Origin: Arctic95D-9 sp035967665
GTDB lineage: Bacteria > Verrucomicrobiota > Verrucomicrobiia > Verrucomicrobiales > DEV007
DNA length: 64,000 bases
Assembly: GCA_035967665.1 (NCBI GenBank)
Contig: JAYWLB010000046.1
Location: forward strand, 62,001-126,000
Reading direction: 5' to 3'
Shown: one piece after another, positions 47,484 through 56,524 of the stretch
Layout: every line of letters starts with the position of its first letter
Position numbering within the stretch: the stretch's first letter is position 1
Translations under genes and position numbers: made by a program
Notes under the pieces: model-generated
Told to the model about the DNA's origin: nothing
Databases searched by the model: none
Seen by the model: the letters and a program-made list of their open reading frames with translations, nothing else

Positions 47484-49039
47484 TGCGATTTGAAGCCATC
47501 ATCGGAGCCGGGCTCCTCCTTGCACTCGCTATTGGCGGCGTCACGGTTCAGCTGACGCAACAGGTTGAAATCGAGGAATTGCCCCGTGATTTTGAATTGG
47601 TTGAGTCGGCTGCAGCTCAGGTTCAATTGGAGTTGGACCGGCTTCACTTCCGGTATGTTGACCGGCTTGAGGAACTTGCAGGAGAGCTCCACCGCTATGC
47701 TCGGGCTGTTTTTCCGGCGGAGCGACTGGCCTCCAAACTGGTGGGTGTGAGGACGATCTCGCTGATCAATCTGGAAGGGGAATCTCCCAATGGACACTAT
47801 GAGATTCGAATTCCCGATGCGGGGGATTCAGTCTTCGATCGCGACCGGTTTCCGGAGTTGAAGTCGCCCCAGGCTCCCGTGAACGGGACGGGAACGCCGG
47901 CGCTGGTTGTGGGTTCAGAGCGGTTCGAAATCGACGAAGGTGACGTGGGGTGGGTGCGGAGCCCGGGCGATGTTCTTTATTTCTGGAAGAAGGTTCGTGG
48001 CGGAGTGATATCGGTGATTGGGATTGATACCATCGAGGTTCAGGAGTCGATCAATGATTGGCTGCTCAAAGCCGATGAGATGGGGTTCAAGGCGCTTGAA
48101 CATGGATACGTGCGGTTGGTCGACCCCCGCCGGAAGGTGGTTTGGGCAAATGGCGAATCCCTTTCAGAAGGGGCTGCGCCGCGATTTTTCCCGGCGACCA
48201 GCCGGATGGGCACCTGGCAAATAGAAGCGGCCGGGCGCACCAAGGTGAAACAGGTCTGGAACCTGCCGTTTCTTATCGCCGGCGTTGGTCTCGCTCTCGC
48301 TGTCTTTCTGGCGTCCATTCTCATGGGCGCGTCATTGCGTCGTGCGACCCGCCTCGCTGAGCAACGGGTTACTTTTGTGAATCGTGTTTCGCATGAATTG
48401 CGGACGCCGATCACGAATATTTTGCTCAATACTGATATCGCCAGAGATGTGCTCGTTGAAGATCCGTCAGATGCGGATGTGCATCTGCGCCGTGTCCGGG
48501 ATGAGACTTCGCGGTTGAGCCGGCTCGTGGACAACGTCCTCACTTTTTCCAGGAAAGAAGAACGCGGGCACCGGCTTCGTATTTCAAGGCAGGATCCAAA
48601 TAGTGTAATTCAGGAGGTTGCCGCGAATTTTGAGTCCCTGTTTGAACTGGCGGGGATCGATTTGCAAATCGAGTCCGTCTCAGGCTCCTTTGTCGAAGCT
48701 GACCCGGATGCGCTTTCCCAGATTCTAACGAACCTGTTCTCCAATGTTGAAAAGTATGCGGCGGCGGGCGGCTTCTTGAGGATTGAAACCGAAATCGACG
48801 GGGAAACATGGATCCTGCTGGCGTCTGACGGTGGTCCGGGGGTGAGGGCGGGGGCCCGGGAGAAAATCTTCGAACCCTTCCGGCGTTCCGGGGATTCGAT
48901 CAGCGAAGGCGTTACCGGCACGGGGCTGGGGTTGACGATTGCCCGTGATCTTGCTCGCGAAATGAATGGCGATTTAAGCCTCGTTGACTCAGAACAGGGT
49001 GCCGCTTTCAAACTTACCCTGCCACTATCCATTTCATGA
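47483..49039 (+). CDS. membrane sensor histidine kinase
   Basis: 518 residues: membrane helix near 7-25, periplasmic domain (about 30-255), second helix (LPFLIAGVGLALAVFLASILMGA, about 260-282), no clear HAMP, HisKA (FVNRVSHELRTPITNILLN, His near 307), HATPase (NLFSNVEKYAAAGGF, GTGLGLTIARDLAREM). The neighbouring response regulator overlaps by four bases (ATGA), forming a cognate pair. The periplasmic partner upstream may provide or modulate the signal. Confidence 0.92.
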   Translation: MRFEAIIGAGLLLALAIGGVTVQLTQQVEIEELPRDFELVESAAAQVQLELDRLHFRYVDRLEELAGELHRYARAVFPAERLASKLVGVRTISLINLEGESPNGHYEIRIPDAGDSVFDRDRFPELKSPQAPVNGTGTPALVVGSERFEIDEGDVGWVRSPGDVLYFWKKVRGGVISVIGIDTIEVQESINDWLLKADEMGFKALEHGYVRLVDPRRKVVWANGESLSEGAAPRFFPATSRMGTWQIEAAGRTKVKQVWNLPFLIAGVGLALAVFLASILMGASLRRATRLAEQRVTFVNRVSHELRTPITNILLNTDIARDVLVEDPSDADVHLRRVRDETSRLSRLVDNVLTFSRKEERGHRLRISRQDPNSVIQEVAANFESLFELAGIDLQIESVSGSFVEADPDALSQILTNLFSNVEKYAAAGGFLRIETEIDGETWILLASDGGPGVRAGAREKIFEPFRRSGDSISEGVTGTGLGLTIARDLAREMNGDLSLVDSEQGAAFKLTLPLSIS

Positions 49040-49716
49040 AAATACTGATCGCCGAAGATGATCCCGTCACGGGAGACAGCATACGGAAAATCCTCGCGAT
49101 GGAGGGATTCAGCCCCGTTCTCGCCCGCGACGGGGAGGAGGCCTTGAAGCTCTGGGCGGAAGACAGGCCGGATCTCGTTTGTCTCGATATTATGATGCCG
49201 AAAAAAGACGGGTTCAGTGTCTGTCGCGAGATTCGGGCGGAGGATGCGAATACTCCGGTCCTGTTTCTTTCAGCAAAGAATGAGGAAGTGGATGTCGTCG
49301 TCGGGCTCGAGCTGGGAGCGGATGACTTTATCCGGAAGCCGTTTGGAAAACATGAGCTGGTTGCGCGGATACGAAGAGCGTTGCGACGGACCACGGCAAA
49401 AACGGAGGCGGTGGACCTTTTTGAAATGGGGCACTTAAAAGTGTTCCCCAAACAGCTCAGAGCGACCGTCGAAGACCGGGAAATCGAACTGACTCCAAGA
49501 GAGGTCGCGATTCTCAAGGTTCTCAGCGATCGGGTTAATGAGGCTGTGAGCCGCGACGACCTCCTCGACGAGTGCTGGGGAATGGATTATTTTCCCGAGT
49601 CCCGAACCCTCGATCAGCATATTTCAAAACTCCGGCACAAAATCGAGCTGGATCCCGAGTCGCCCACTCTCATCGAGACGGTGCGTGGTGTCGGGTACCG
49701 ATGGAGGCGATCGTAA
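49036..49716 (+). CDS. OmpR-family response regulator
   Basis: 226 residues. Receiver: ILIAEDDPVTGDSIRKI (acidic pair), phospho-acceptor Asp in LVCLDIMMPKKDG, Lys in FIRKPFGKHELVARI. DNA-binding winged helix from about 130: LTPREVAILKVLSDRVNEAVSRDDLLDECWG and SRTLDQHISKLRHKIELDP with the recognition helix. Activates or represses genes on phosphorylation by the overlapping kinase. Confidence 0.95.
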   Translation: MKILIAEDDPVTGDSIRKILAMEGFSPVLARDGEEALKLWAEDRPDLVCLDIMMPKKDGFSVCREIRAEDANTPVLFLSAKNEEVDVVVGLELGADDFIRKPFGKHELVARIRRALRRTTAKTEAVDLFEMGHLKVFPKQLRATVEDREIELTPREVAILKVLSDRVNEAVSRDDLLDECWGMDYFPESRTLDQHISKLRHKIELDPESPTLIETVRGVGYRWRRS

Positions 49717-49778
49717 AGCGCGAAATCTTCATGAAAACTCCATTGGCAGTTTTTCACAGGATCACGTAGAATCCCGAC

Positions 49779-50217
49779 GGAACGGGCCGGAGATGATCGC
49801 TGGGTGCTTAGGCACTTAGAGGAAAGTCCGGACACCGCACGGCAGTATGCCCGGTGAAAGCCGGGGCGCTCATTTGAAATGAATGGGTGACGGAAAGTGT
49901 CGCAGAAAATAAACCGCCCTCCGGAGCTCTCTGAGTGACGAAGGGTAAGGGTGAAAAGGCGAGGTAAAAGCTCACCGCCCCGGAGGTAACAACGGGGGCA
50001 TGAAAAACCCCATACGGTGCAAGACATAACAGGGAAAACGGGTTGTCGGTCCGGCTCTGTGGCTTCGGTCACAGAATGATCCCGGGTATTAGTCGCACTC
50101 TGCTTCGGCGGGGAATGGGGCGCTCGCGTTCACGTGGGTGTCCTGTTAGATAAATGATCGTCCGTTGAGTTCCATCAGGGCTCGACGAACAGGATCCGGC
50201 TTACGAAGGCCCGTTCC
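49779..50217 (+). ncRNA. rnpB: RNase P RNA
   Basis: Catalytic RNA that matures tRNA 5' ends. P1 is formed by GGAACGGGCC (49779-49788) and GGCCCGTTCC (50208-50217). The universally conserved stretches are visible: GAGGAAAGTCCGGAC (P4 left strand, from about 49818), AGTGTCGCAGAAAATAAACC (from about 49895), and the P4 right strand with ATCCGGCTTACGA near 50194-50206. The length of about 439 nt fits the ancestral type A. Strand and ends are well defined by P1. Confidence 0.95.
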
Positions 50218-50323
50218 ACTTCTTCGTCTCGAAAATTCGCATTTAGCTGTCTAAAAAGTGCGAAATTGGCTGATTAGCGTCCTTGCACAATGGAGGGGTA
50301 AACGCGAGTAAGGGGAACACGAG

Positions 50324-52045
50324 ATGCGAAAAGACAAAATTGCAGAAGGTTCAGCCTGTTATGACAAGCGGACGGCGTCAGTTTGGCGCCTTCTTTCGGT
50401 GGCCGGGGCGTTGGGTTTTTCCCTCATTTCCTGTTCTCCTGAGATGTATCACACCCGGGCGGATAAGGAGGCGTATTCGATTTTGTATTCGAAGACCCCC
50501 GAGGTCGAGAATGTCGAGCCGTCCAGTGTCGATGTCGACGACTTGAAGGAGGTCGATCTTTCCAAATACAAGATCGGCGGAGGTGGATCGAGCTTTCTCG
50601 GTAAGGCAGCTCTCGAGGAAAAGGGAGCGAAAGTGCTCAGCCTTGACGATGCGATGGAGGCCGGGGTCAGCTATGGCCGCGATTATCTTTCGCAACGGGA
50701 GCGGGTTTTTATCTCGGCTCTCGATCTGACATTGGCCCGATGGAGATTGACCCCGATTTTCAATATCAATGGAAACGGTGTTCGTTCGGGTGATTCGAGA
50801 AACGCACAGGTTCAGCAAAATCTCACGGAATTGGTTTCCACGAATACGATGGCCCAGAACCGGACAGCAGGCTTTAACTGGCTCTCAATGACAGGAGCAA
50901 GGGTGTCGGCGGATTTTACGCAGGATTTTCTCCGGTTGATGACAGGGAGTCGTTCCCTCAATGAGTCAGATCTCGCCGTATCAGTGGTGCAGCCGTTGCT
51001 CAAAGGTGGTGGAACCACGGTGACGATGGAAGCATTGACTCAGGAGGAGCGTGACCTTCTCTATGACCTCAGGGGGTTCGCGACGTTTCGAAGAGAGTTT
51101 ATTGTCGATGTCGTGAGCGATTACTACAATGTGTTGCAGGCCCGGGATCAGATTCAAAACAACTACGTCGCCTATCAGGGATTTTTAATCAACGGCGAGC
51201 GTGAGCAGGCACTCGCCGAGGAGAATCGTCGAACCAAGACGGAGATCGGACAGCTGCAACAGGCGACTTTGCAGGCGGAGAGTCGGTGGATTAACTCGAT
51301 TCGAACCTACCAGACTCGTTTGGATAATTTAAAACTCTCTCTCGGTCTGCCGGTTGAGGAGCAGATTATACTGGATGATAAAGAGCTGCAGAAGTTGCGA
51401 ATTGAATCACCACCGGTGACACGCGACGAAGCCGTGCGGATTGCGTTGGTGACCCGGCCGGAGATCGCCACGGTCACCGATCAGGTGGAGGATGCTGAAC
51501 GTCGCATCAAAGTCGCAAAGAATGGTCTTCTCCCCGGTGTTGACGTCGGGTTGGATTACAATTCTGTCAGTGATCCGGGGGACACGACTCCGAACGTCAA
51601 TTTTGATCGCCGGAGATGGTCGACTTCCCTCGATGTAGATTTGCCTCTTGATCGCAAATCAGAACGCAATCTCTATCGCGTTGCCTTCATTGCCCTGGAA
51701 CGTGCGAAACGTGCTGCGGAGTCTCAGAAGGATCAGGTGCGTCTCCAGATTTATGATGACTGGAGGGCGCTCGATCAGGCCGAGTTGAATTTTAAAATTG
51801 CGGAAAAGGGAGTGGCACTCGCGGCGAGTCGACTCGAGGAGCAGAATCTCCTGCAGGATCTGGGCAGAGGTGAGGCGCGAGACCTCATTGATGCGCAGAA
51901 TGACCTCCTCAGTGCACAGAACCAGCGCACGTCAACCGTAGTCGACCATACCTTAGCACGATTACGCCTTTGGAGGGACATGGGTATCTTGTATATTAAG
52001 GAAGACGGTTCGTGGGTTAAGAAACTCGAGAACGAATCTCTTTAA
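50324..52045 (+). CDS. TolC-family outer membrane efflux protein
   Basis: 573 residues with a lipoprotein-like leader (LLSVAGALGFSLISC, lipobox Cys near 37). The remainder has the long helices of TolC barrels (ALTQEERDLLYDL, RREFIVDVVSDYYNVLQARDQI, EQALAEENRRTKTEIGQLQQATLQAES) and the repeated structure with a second half from about 340. It is the outer membrane channel of the adjacent adaptor and MacB-type transporter, which follow in order; the spacing of 33 bases indicates one operon. Confidence 0.88.
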   Translation: MRKDKIAEGSACYDKRTASVWRLLSVAGALGFSLISCSPEMYHTRADKEAYSILYSKTPEVENVEPSSVDVDDLKEVDLSKYKIGGGGSSFLGKAALEEKGAKVLSLDDAMEAGVSYGRDYLSQRERVFISALDLTLARWRLTPIFNINGNGVRSGDSRNAQVQQNLTELVSTNTMAQNRTAGFNWLSMTGARVSADFTQDFLRLMTGSRSLNESDLAVSVVQPLLKGGGTTVTMEALTQEERDLLYDLRGFATFRREFIVDVVSDYYNVLQARDQIQNNYVAYQGFLINGEREQALAEENRRTKTEIGQLQQATLQAESRWINSIRTYQTRLDNLKLSLGLPVEEQIILDDKELQKLRIESPPVTRDEAVRIALVTRPEIATVTDQVEDAERRIKVAKNGLLPGVDVGLDYNSVSDPGDTTPNVNFDRRRWSTSLDVDLPLDRKSERNLYRVAFIALERAKRAAESQKDQVRLQIYDDWRALDQAELNFKIAEKGVALAASRLEEQNLLQDLGRGEARDLIDAQNDLLSAQNQRTSTVVDHTLARLRLWRDMGILYIKEDGSWVKKLENESL

Positions 52046-52078
52046 GGTTCATCCTTTTAGGGCGTCTCTCTCCAAGGT

Positions 52079-53905
52079 ATGAAAAAGTGGGTCATCATAG
52101 GAGGCGGTACCGCCGTCGTCATCGCATTAGGTGTGTTGTTTTCGAAATCGGATCCTTCGGGGAGCGATACTTCCGACCTGCCTGTGACAAAGGCGCAACG
52201 GGGGGATCTCACCATCGATGTTCTCGAAGGTGGGAACATTCAGGCGCTGAATTTCCTCGAATTTCGCAACGAAGTGACTTCAAAAACCGGAATCAAGATC
52301 CTCGAAATCATCGATGAGGGTTACATGGTTACGGAAGAGGATGTTGAGAATGAGAAAGTGCTCGTACGTCTCGATCCATCCGAACTGGAAGAGGAGATTG
52401 TCGATCACGATGTTCAGTTTCAGCAGACTGAGTCAGCTTATGCCGAGGCGAAGCAGAATATCGAGATTGAGGAGAGTGAGGCACTCAGTGATATTAAAGC
52501 CGAGCGTCAGAAGTTGAGATTCGCATTGCTCGATTTTCAGAAGTTTGTCGGAGCGGAGGCGGCTGAAAGTACTCTGAAAAAACTCGGATTGCCTTTCGAT
52601 AATGAAACCCTGCAGGTCTACGAGAAAGAGGCTACTGAACTGATTGTTAAGGCTTTCGATACCAAAAAACTTGCCGAGTCTGCGGACGATGACGAGGAAA
52701 TGAACCCTTTTGAGCTGGAGGCTGACGACAGTCTTGCTTCCAATGTGAATTTCGGGGCCTTTCTCAAAAACGAACTCCTCGGTGACGGGGAGGCAGAGCA
52801 GACGATCCGGCGGATGAAGGATGAGGCTCTCGTTGCAGCCTCCCAGTTGTCGGTTGTCGCGGAGTCGGTGGAGGGGGCGAAACGTCTTCATCAGAGGGAT
52901 TTCATCACGAAGCAAACGCTCGAGAATGAGATCGTGGGACTGGACAAGGCGCGACTTGCTCTCCAGCGCTCTGAAACCGAACTCGAGCTGTTCCGTGATT
53001 ATGAGTTTCCGAAGGAAGCTGAAAAAATGCTTTCCCACTACGAGGAGGCACTCCTTTCCCTGATTCGCAGCAAGCGTGAGGAGATGGCGAAGATGTCCCA
53101 GATTTACGCTCGCTATCGATCGGCAAAGCGCCGCTACGAGCTTGAGTTGAAGAAGCGTCAGAATCTGGAAGACCAGGTCGCGAGCTGTGTGATTCGTGCT
53201 GAACTTCCCGGATTGATTGCCTACGGGGGCGCGAATGACAACTACTACACCTCGCGCTATTACGATGGGATTTCAGAAGGAGCCACCCTCAAAACCGGTC
53301 AGCCCATCATCACGATTCCTGATATGTCCAAACTTGGTGTTGAAGTGAATATTCACGAATCCAACATTAAGAAAATCGAACTGGGCCAGAAAGTTTACAT
53401 CACTGCGGAATCTGTTCCTGACAAAACCCTGCTCGGTCGCATTGCGAAAGTGGCGGTGCTTCCCGATTCGAACGCTTCACGATACAATCCTTCTTTGAAG
53501 GTGTATCCCGCCACGGTGGAAATCGAAGGCACCCACGAGTTCCTCAAGCCGGGAATGAGCGCTAAAGTTGAGATCATCGTAAGCGAGCTCAGTGACGTTA
53601 CTTTTGTGCCGGTTCAGTCGGTCTTTGTTGAGAATGACGAGCACTTCGTGTTTTTGAAAACACTGACGGGCTACAAGCGCCAGAAAGTGAACACCGGCGC
53701 CTACAACAACGATTTCATCGAAATTAACGAGGGTGTTGTGGACGGCGACGAAGTGTTTTTGAAAATGCCTGACGGTTACGAACCGACCCAGTTACAGATG
53801 GCCGGGGAGAATAAGCGGGTCATCGAGAAAGGCACCGGTCGGAAGACAACTTCGACAGTTGAAGCCGAGAAGGTGACAAAGAAGAAGTCGCCGAAAAAGG
53901 CATAA
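52079..53905 (+). CDS. HlyD/MacA-type periplasmic adaptor
   Basis: 608 residues, much longer than the usual 370-400 because of an extended helical hairpin. N-terminal membrane anchor (KWVIIGGGTAVVIALGVLFS). A split lipoyl/barrel region (VLEGGNIQALNFLEFRNEV ... AELPGLIAYGGA) flanks coiled coils (about 95-370). C-terminal beta-barrel and membrane-proximal domains: VEVNIHESNIKKIELGQKVYI, FLKPGMSAKVEIIV. Links the TolC-like channel to the MacB-type ABC pump in this operon. Confidence 0.88.
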   Translation: MKKWVIIGGGTAVVIALGVLFSKSDPSGSDTSDLPVTKAQRGDLTIDVLEGGNIQALNFLEFRNEVTSKTGIKILEIIDEGYMVTEEDVENEKVLVRLDPSELEEEIVDHDVQFQQTESAYAEAKQNIEIEESEALSDIKAERQKLRFALLDFQKFVGAEAAESTLKKLGLPFDNETLQVYEKEATELIVKAFDTKKLAESADDDEEMNPFELEADDSLASNVNFGAFLKNELLGDGEAEQTIRRMKDEALVAASQLSVVAESVEGAKRLHQRDFITKQTLENEIVGLDKARLALQRSETELELFRDYEFPKEAEKMLSHYEEALLSLIRSKREEMAKMSQIYARYRSAKRRYELELKKRQNLEDQVASCVIRAELPGLIAYGGANDNYYTSRYYDGISEGATLKTGQPIITIPDMSKLGVEVNIHESNIKKIELGQKVYITAESVPDKTLLGRIAKVAVLPDSNASRYNPSLKVYPATVEIEGTHEFLKPGMSAKVEIIVSELSDVTFVPVQSVFVENDEHFVFLKTLTGYKRQKVNTGAYNNDFIEINEGVVDGDEVFLKMPDGYEPTQLQMAGENKRVIEKGTGRKTTSTVEAEKVTKKKSPKKA

Positions 53906-53942
53906 CGCTTCCGTCTTTCCTCTGAATTGTAAACAGGCAAGG

Positions 53943-54653
53943 ATGTCCCGCAGACCTGACACAGAACCTGTGATTGAACTCCGTGGTGTTGAGAAACATT
54001 ACACGATGGGGGAGTTCACGGTTAAGGCGCTTCAGAAAGTGAATCTGAAGATTTACCCCGGGGATTATATTTCCATTCTCGGGCCATCGGGCGGTGGAAA
54101 ATCGACGATGTTGAATATTCTCGGATGTCTCGATCAGCCCACGATTGGTGAATACTTTCTATCGGGCACTGATGTCTCTCACCTCTCCGATGATGATCTT
54201 TCAAAGGTCAGGGGAAAGGAGCTCGGTTTCATTTTTCAAAGTTACAATTTGATCCAGCAGCTCACCGTGGTGGAGAACATTGAGGTGCCGCTTTATTACC
54301 AGGGCGTTTCCGAAAAAGAGAGTCGCGAGATCGCGATCGAGCTCGCCACGAAGGTGGGTTTGGGGAAGCGGCTTGATCACCGTCCCACCGAGCTTTCCGG
54401 CGGTCAGCAACAACGTGTTGCGATCGCGAGGGCGTTGTCCTGTGATCCTGCTGTGATCCTTGCCGATGAAGCGACCGGTAACCTCGATTCAAAGTCGGGA
54501 GGTGATATTCTTCAGATTTTCGACGAACTGAACGCGGAAGGAAAAACCCTCATCATGATCACTCACGATGAAGCAATGGCAGATCGCACCCCGCGTGTCA
54601 TTCGACTGAAAGACGGCGAGGTCGCTTTCGATACCTACGACGAACCGAATTGA
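53943..54653 (+). CDS. MacB/LolD-type ABC transporter ATP-binding protein
   Basis: 236 residues. Walker A GPSGGGKSTMLNILGCLD, Q-loop QSYNLIQQLTVVENIEVPL, signature LSGGQQQRVAIARALSCDP, Walker B VILADEATGNLDSKSG, switch His in ITHDEAMA. The LDRPTSG-type sequence LDQPTIGEYFLSG is typical of MacB/LolD. Its stop overlaps the permease start by one base (TGATG), so MacB is split into two polypeptides here. Confidence 0.95.
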   Translation: MSRRPDTEPVIELRGVEKHYTMGEFTVKALQKVNLKIYPGDYISILGPSGGGKSTMLNILGCLDQPTIGEYFLSGTDVSHLSDDDLSKVRGKELGFIFQSYNLIQQLTVVENIEVPLYYQGVSEKESREIAIELATKVGLGKRLDHRPTELSGGQQQRVAIARALSCDPAVILADEATGNLDSKSGGDILQIFDELNAEGKTLIMITHDEAMADRTPRVIRLKDGEVAFDTYDEPN

Positions 54654-55972
54654 TGAAGCTGCTCGATATCATCAGTGGCGTTTCGCTCTTTCGATTGAAG
54701 CGCGCAGTTATCCTCGGGGTGAAGAGCCTCTGGATGCACAAGCTGCGCTCTATGCTCACTGCGATGGGGATTGTCTTCGGGGTTTGCTCCGTGATTGCGA
54801 TGTTGGCGATCGGTGAGGGTGCCAGCTACGAGGCGCAACAGCAGATCAAGGACCTCGGAAGTCAGAATGTGATTCTCGAGTCGGTAAAGCCGACTAACAA
54901 TACGACAGCAGGGGAGCAGGAGCGTTCCTTGATTCTCGAGTATGGATTGACCTATCACGACATTCTCCAGATGCAGGCCACGGTTCCCGGCATCGAAATC
55001 ACGGTCCCGTCGAGGGAGGTGAAAGACTTTCTCTGGAATCGGACCAACAGCGTTGACGGGGTTGTTCTGGGAACGGTTTCCTGGTATCCCACGATGAAAA
55101 ATCGCGATGTCGTGAGAGGTCGATTTTTTACCAAGCTGGAAATGGCCAGCAGCGCACCCGTTTGTGTCCTCACGGAAAGTCTTGCGCGGCAGCTCTTCCC
55201 CCTCGAAGAGCCCATCGGCCTCACGGTGCGCATGCGAACGAGCTACTTTCGTGTCATCGGCGTGATTGAAGATGATCCTGCCGTCGCTGCGTCGGCCGAG
55301 GGGATGGAGAGTTCTTCACAGTCCAGTAGTGAGGGAATGGAGATGATGGTTCCGATGTCGACATTGAAGGATCACTTCGGTGATGTCCTTTTTAAATACC
55401 GCTCAGGCAGCTTCGAGGCGATCAAGGTGGAGCTTCATGAAGTGACAGTTCGCATTGAAGATCCCGATCAGGTCAAGCCCGCCGCGCTGGCGATTCAGCA
55501 CATTCTGGAGAGAAACCACAAGGACGTGGATTATAAAATGACAGTGCCTCTCGATCTTCTCCAGCGGGCTGAGCGAACCAAGCAGATTTTCAACATTGTG
55601 CTTGGTTCTATTGCGGCGATCTCGCTGCTGGTTGGCGGCATCGGGATCATGAATATTATGCTCGCAACCGTAACGGAGAGGACGCGTGAAATTGGAATTC
55701 GTCGTGCTCTCGGGGCGAAGAAGAAAGACATTGTGACTCAGTTTCTCATTGAGACGGTGATGCTATCCGGTGCAGGGGGCTTGCTCGGGGTGGCCCTTGG
55801 AATCGCGATTCCGGTGGTCATCACCCATTTCGCAGGCATGAAAACGGTGATTGAATTCTGGGCCCCGGCGATGGCGTTTTCGATCTCTGTTATGACGGGG
55901 GTCCTCTTCGGAATCTATCCCGCTTTTCGGGCCGCGGATATGAATCCGGTCGAAGCTCTGCGTCACGAATAG
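54653..55972 (+). CDS. MacB-type ABC transporter permease
   Basis: 439 residues from ATG 54653. A first membrane helix near 25-50 (MLTAMGIVFGVCSVIAML), a large periplasmic MacB-like core domain (about 60-310), then three helices at the C-terminus (IVLGSIAAISLLVGGIGIMNIMLATVTERTREIGIRRALGAKKKDIV; the FtsX domain). Exports substrates from the periplasm by mechanotransmission with the adaptor and channel. Substrate unknown (macrolides, peptides or lipids in relatives). Confidence 0.93.
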   Translation: MKLLDIISGVSLFRLKRAVILGVKSLWMHKLRSMLTAMGIVFGVCSVIAMLAIGEGASYEAQQQIKDLGSQNVILESVKPTNNTTAGEQERSLILEYGLTYHDILQMQATVPGIEITVPSREVKDFLWNRTNSVDGVVLGTVSWYPTMKNRDVVRGRFFTKLEMASSAPVCVLTESLARQLFPLEEPIGLTVRMRTSYFRVIGVIEDDPAVAASAEGMESSSQSSSEGMEMMVPMSTLKDHFGDVLFKYRSGSFEAIKVELHEVTVRIEDPDQVKPAALAIQHILERNHKDVDYKMTVPLDLLQRAERTKQIFNIVLGSIAAISLLVGGIGIMNIMLATVTERTREIGIRRALGAKKKDIVTQFLIETVMLSGAGGLLGVALGIAIPVVITHFAGMKTVIEFWAPAMAFSISVMTGVLFGIYPAFRAADMNPVEALRHE

Positions 55973-56034
55973 GCAACTCTCCGGATGCTGAATCGGAAGT
56001 TGTTGTATGACTGTGTTTCCGGTAAATTGAGGCA

Positions 56035-56442
56035 ATGAGATCTCCTTTTCTTCTTCTCGCGCCGCTCGCACTATTGTCCTCCGCTTATTGTGAAGAGGTC
56101 CCGGTTTCATTCGTCAAAGACATCAAACCTATTTTGCAGGAGCGCTGTGTGCATTGTCACAATCGCAAGACGCTGAAAGACAAGGTGAGCTTTGAAACGG
56201 CAAAGCTGGCCTTCGTGAAAAACGAAGAGGGCCAATTCTACATCATACCGGAGAAGCCGGAAGAGAGCCTCATGGTGATTGCTCTGGAATCTCCTGACAT
56301 GCACGAAATGGCAATGCCGATGGTCGGGCCCAAACCTACGGAGGAAGACATCGCAATCATTAAGCGGTGGATTGCTGAAGGCGCTGAATGGCCGAAGGGG
56401 AAAGAGGGACGAATCAAACCGACTTTCTATCCTAAAGAGTAG
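56035..56442 (+). CDS. small exported planctomycete-type cytochrome c protein
   Basis: 135 residues with a signal peptide (LLLAPLALLSSAYCEE). The rest is one PSCyt1-like module: VSFVKDIKPILQERCVHCHNRKTLKDKVSFETA with one haem-binding CVHCH. ESPDMHEMAMPM offers a distal Met ligand. Such domains are abundant in Planctomycetota and Verrucomicrobiota and normally sit on larger secreted hydrolases; here the module stands alone. Confidence 0.85.
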   Translation: MRSPFLLLAPLALLSSAYCEEVPVSFVKDIKPILQERCVHCHNRKTLKDKVSFETAKLAFVKNEEGQFYIIPEKPEESLMVIALESPDMHEMAMPMVGPKPTEEDIAIIKRWIAEGAEWPKGKEGRIKPTFYPKE

Positions 56443-56460
56443 GCAGCGTCCCGATACGAA

Positions 56461-56496
56461 AAACCCGGCGTCACAGAAGTGAGGCCGGGTTCTTGC
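56461..56496 (+). terminator. hairpin terminator after the small cytochrome gene
   Basis: AACCCGGC pairs with GCCGGGTT, with an inner TCAC/GTGA around AGAA, followed by CTTGC. The stem is strong but the T tract is short. It lies between convergent genes and may serve both. Confidence 0.7.
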
Positions 56497-56524
56497 AGGG
56501 AGGTGTTTCTAAAAGTCAGGGTGG

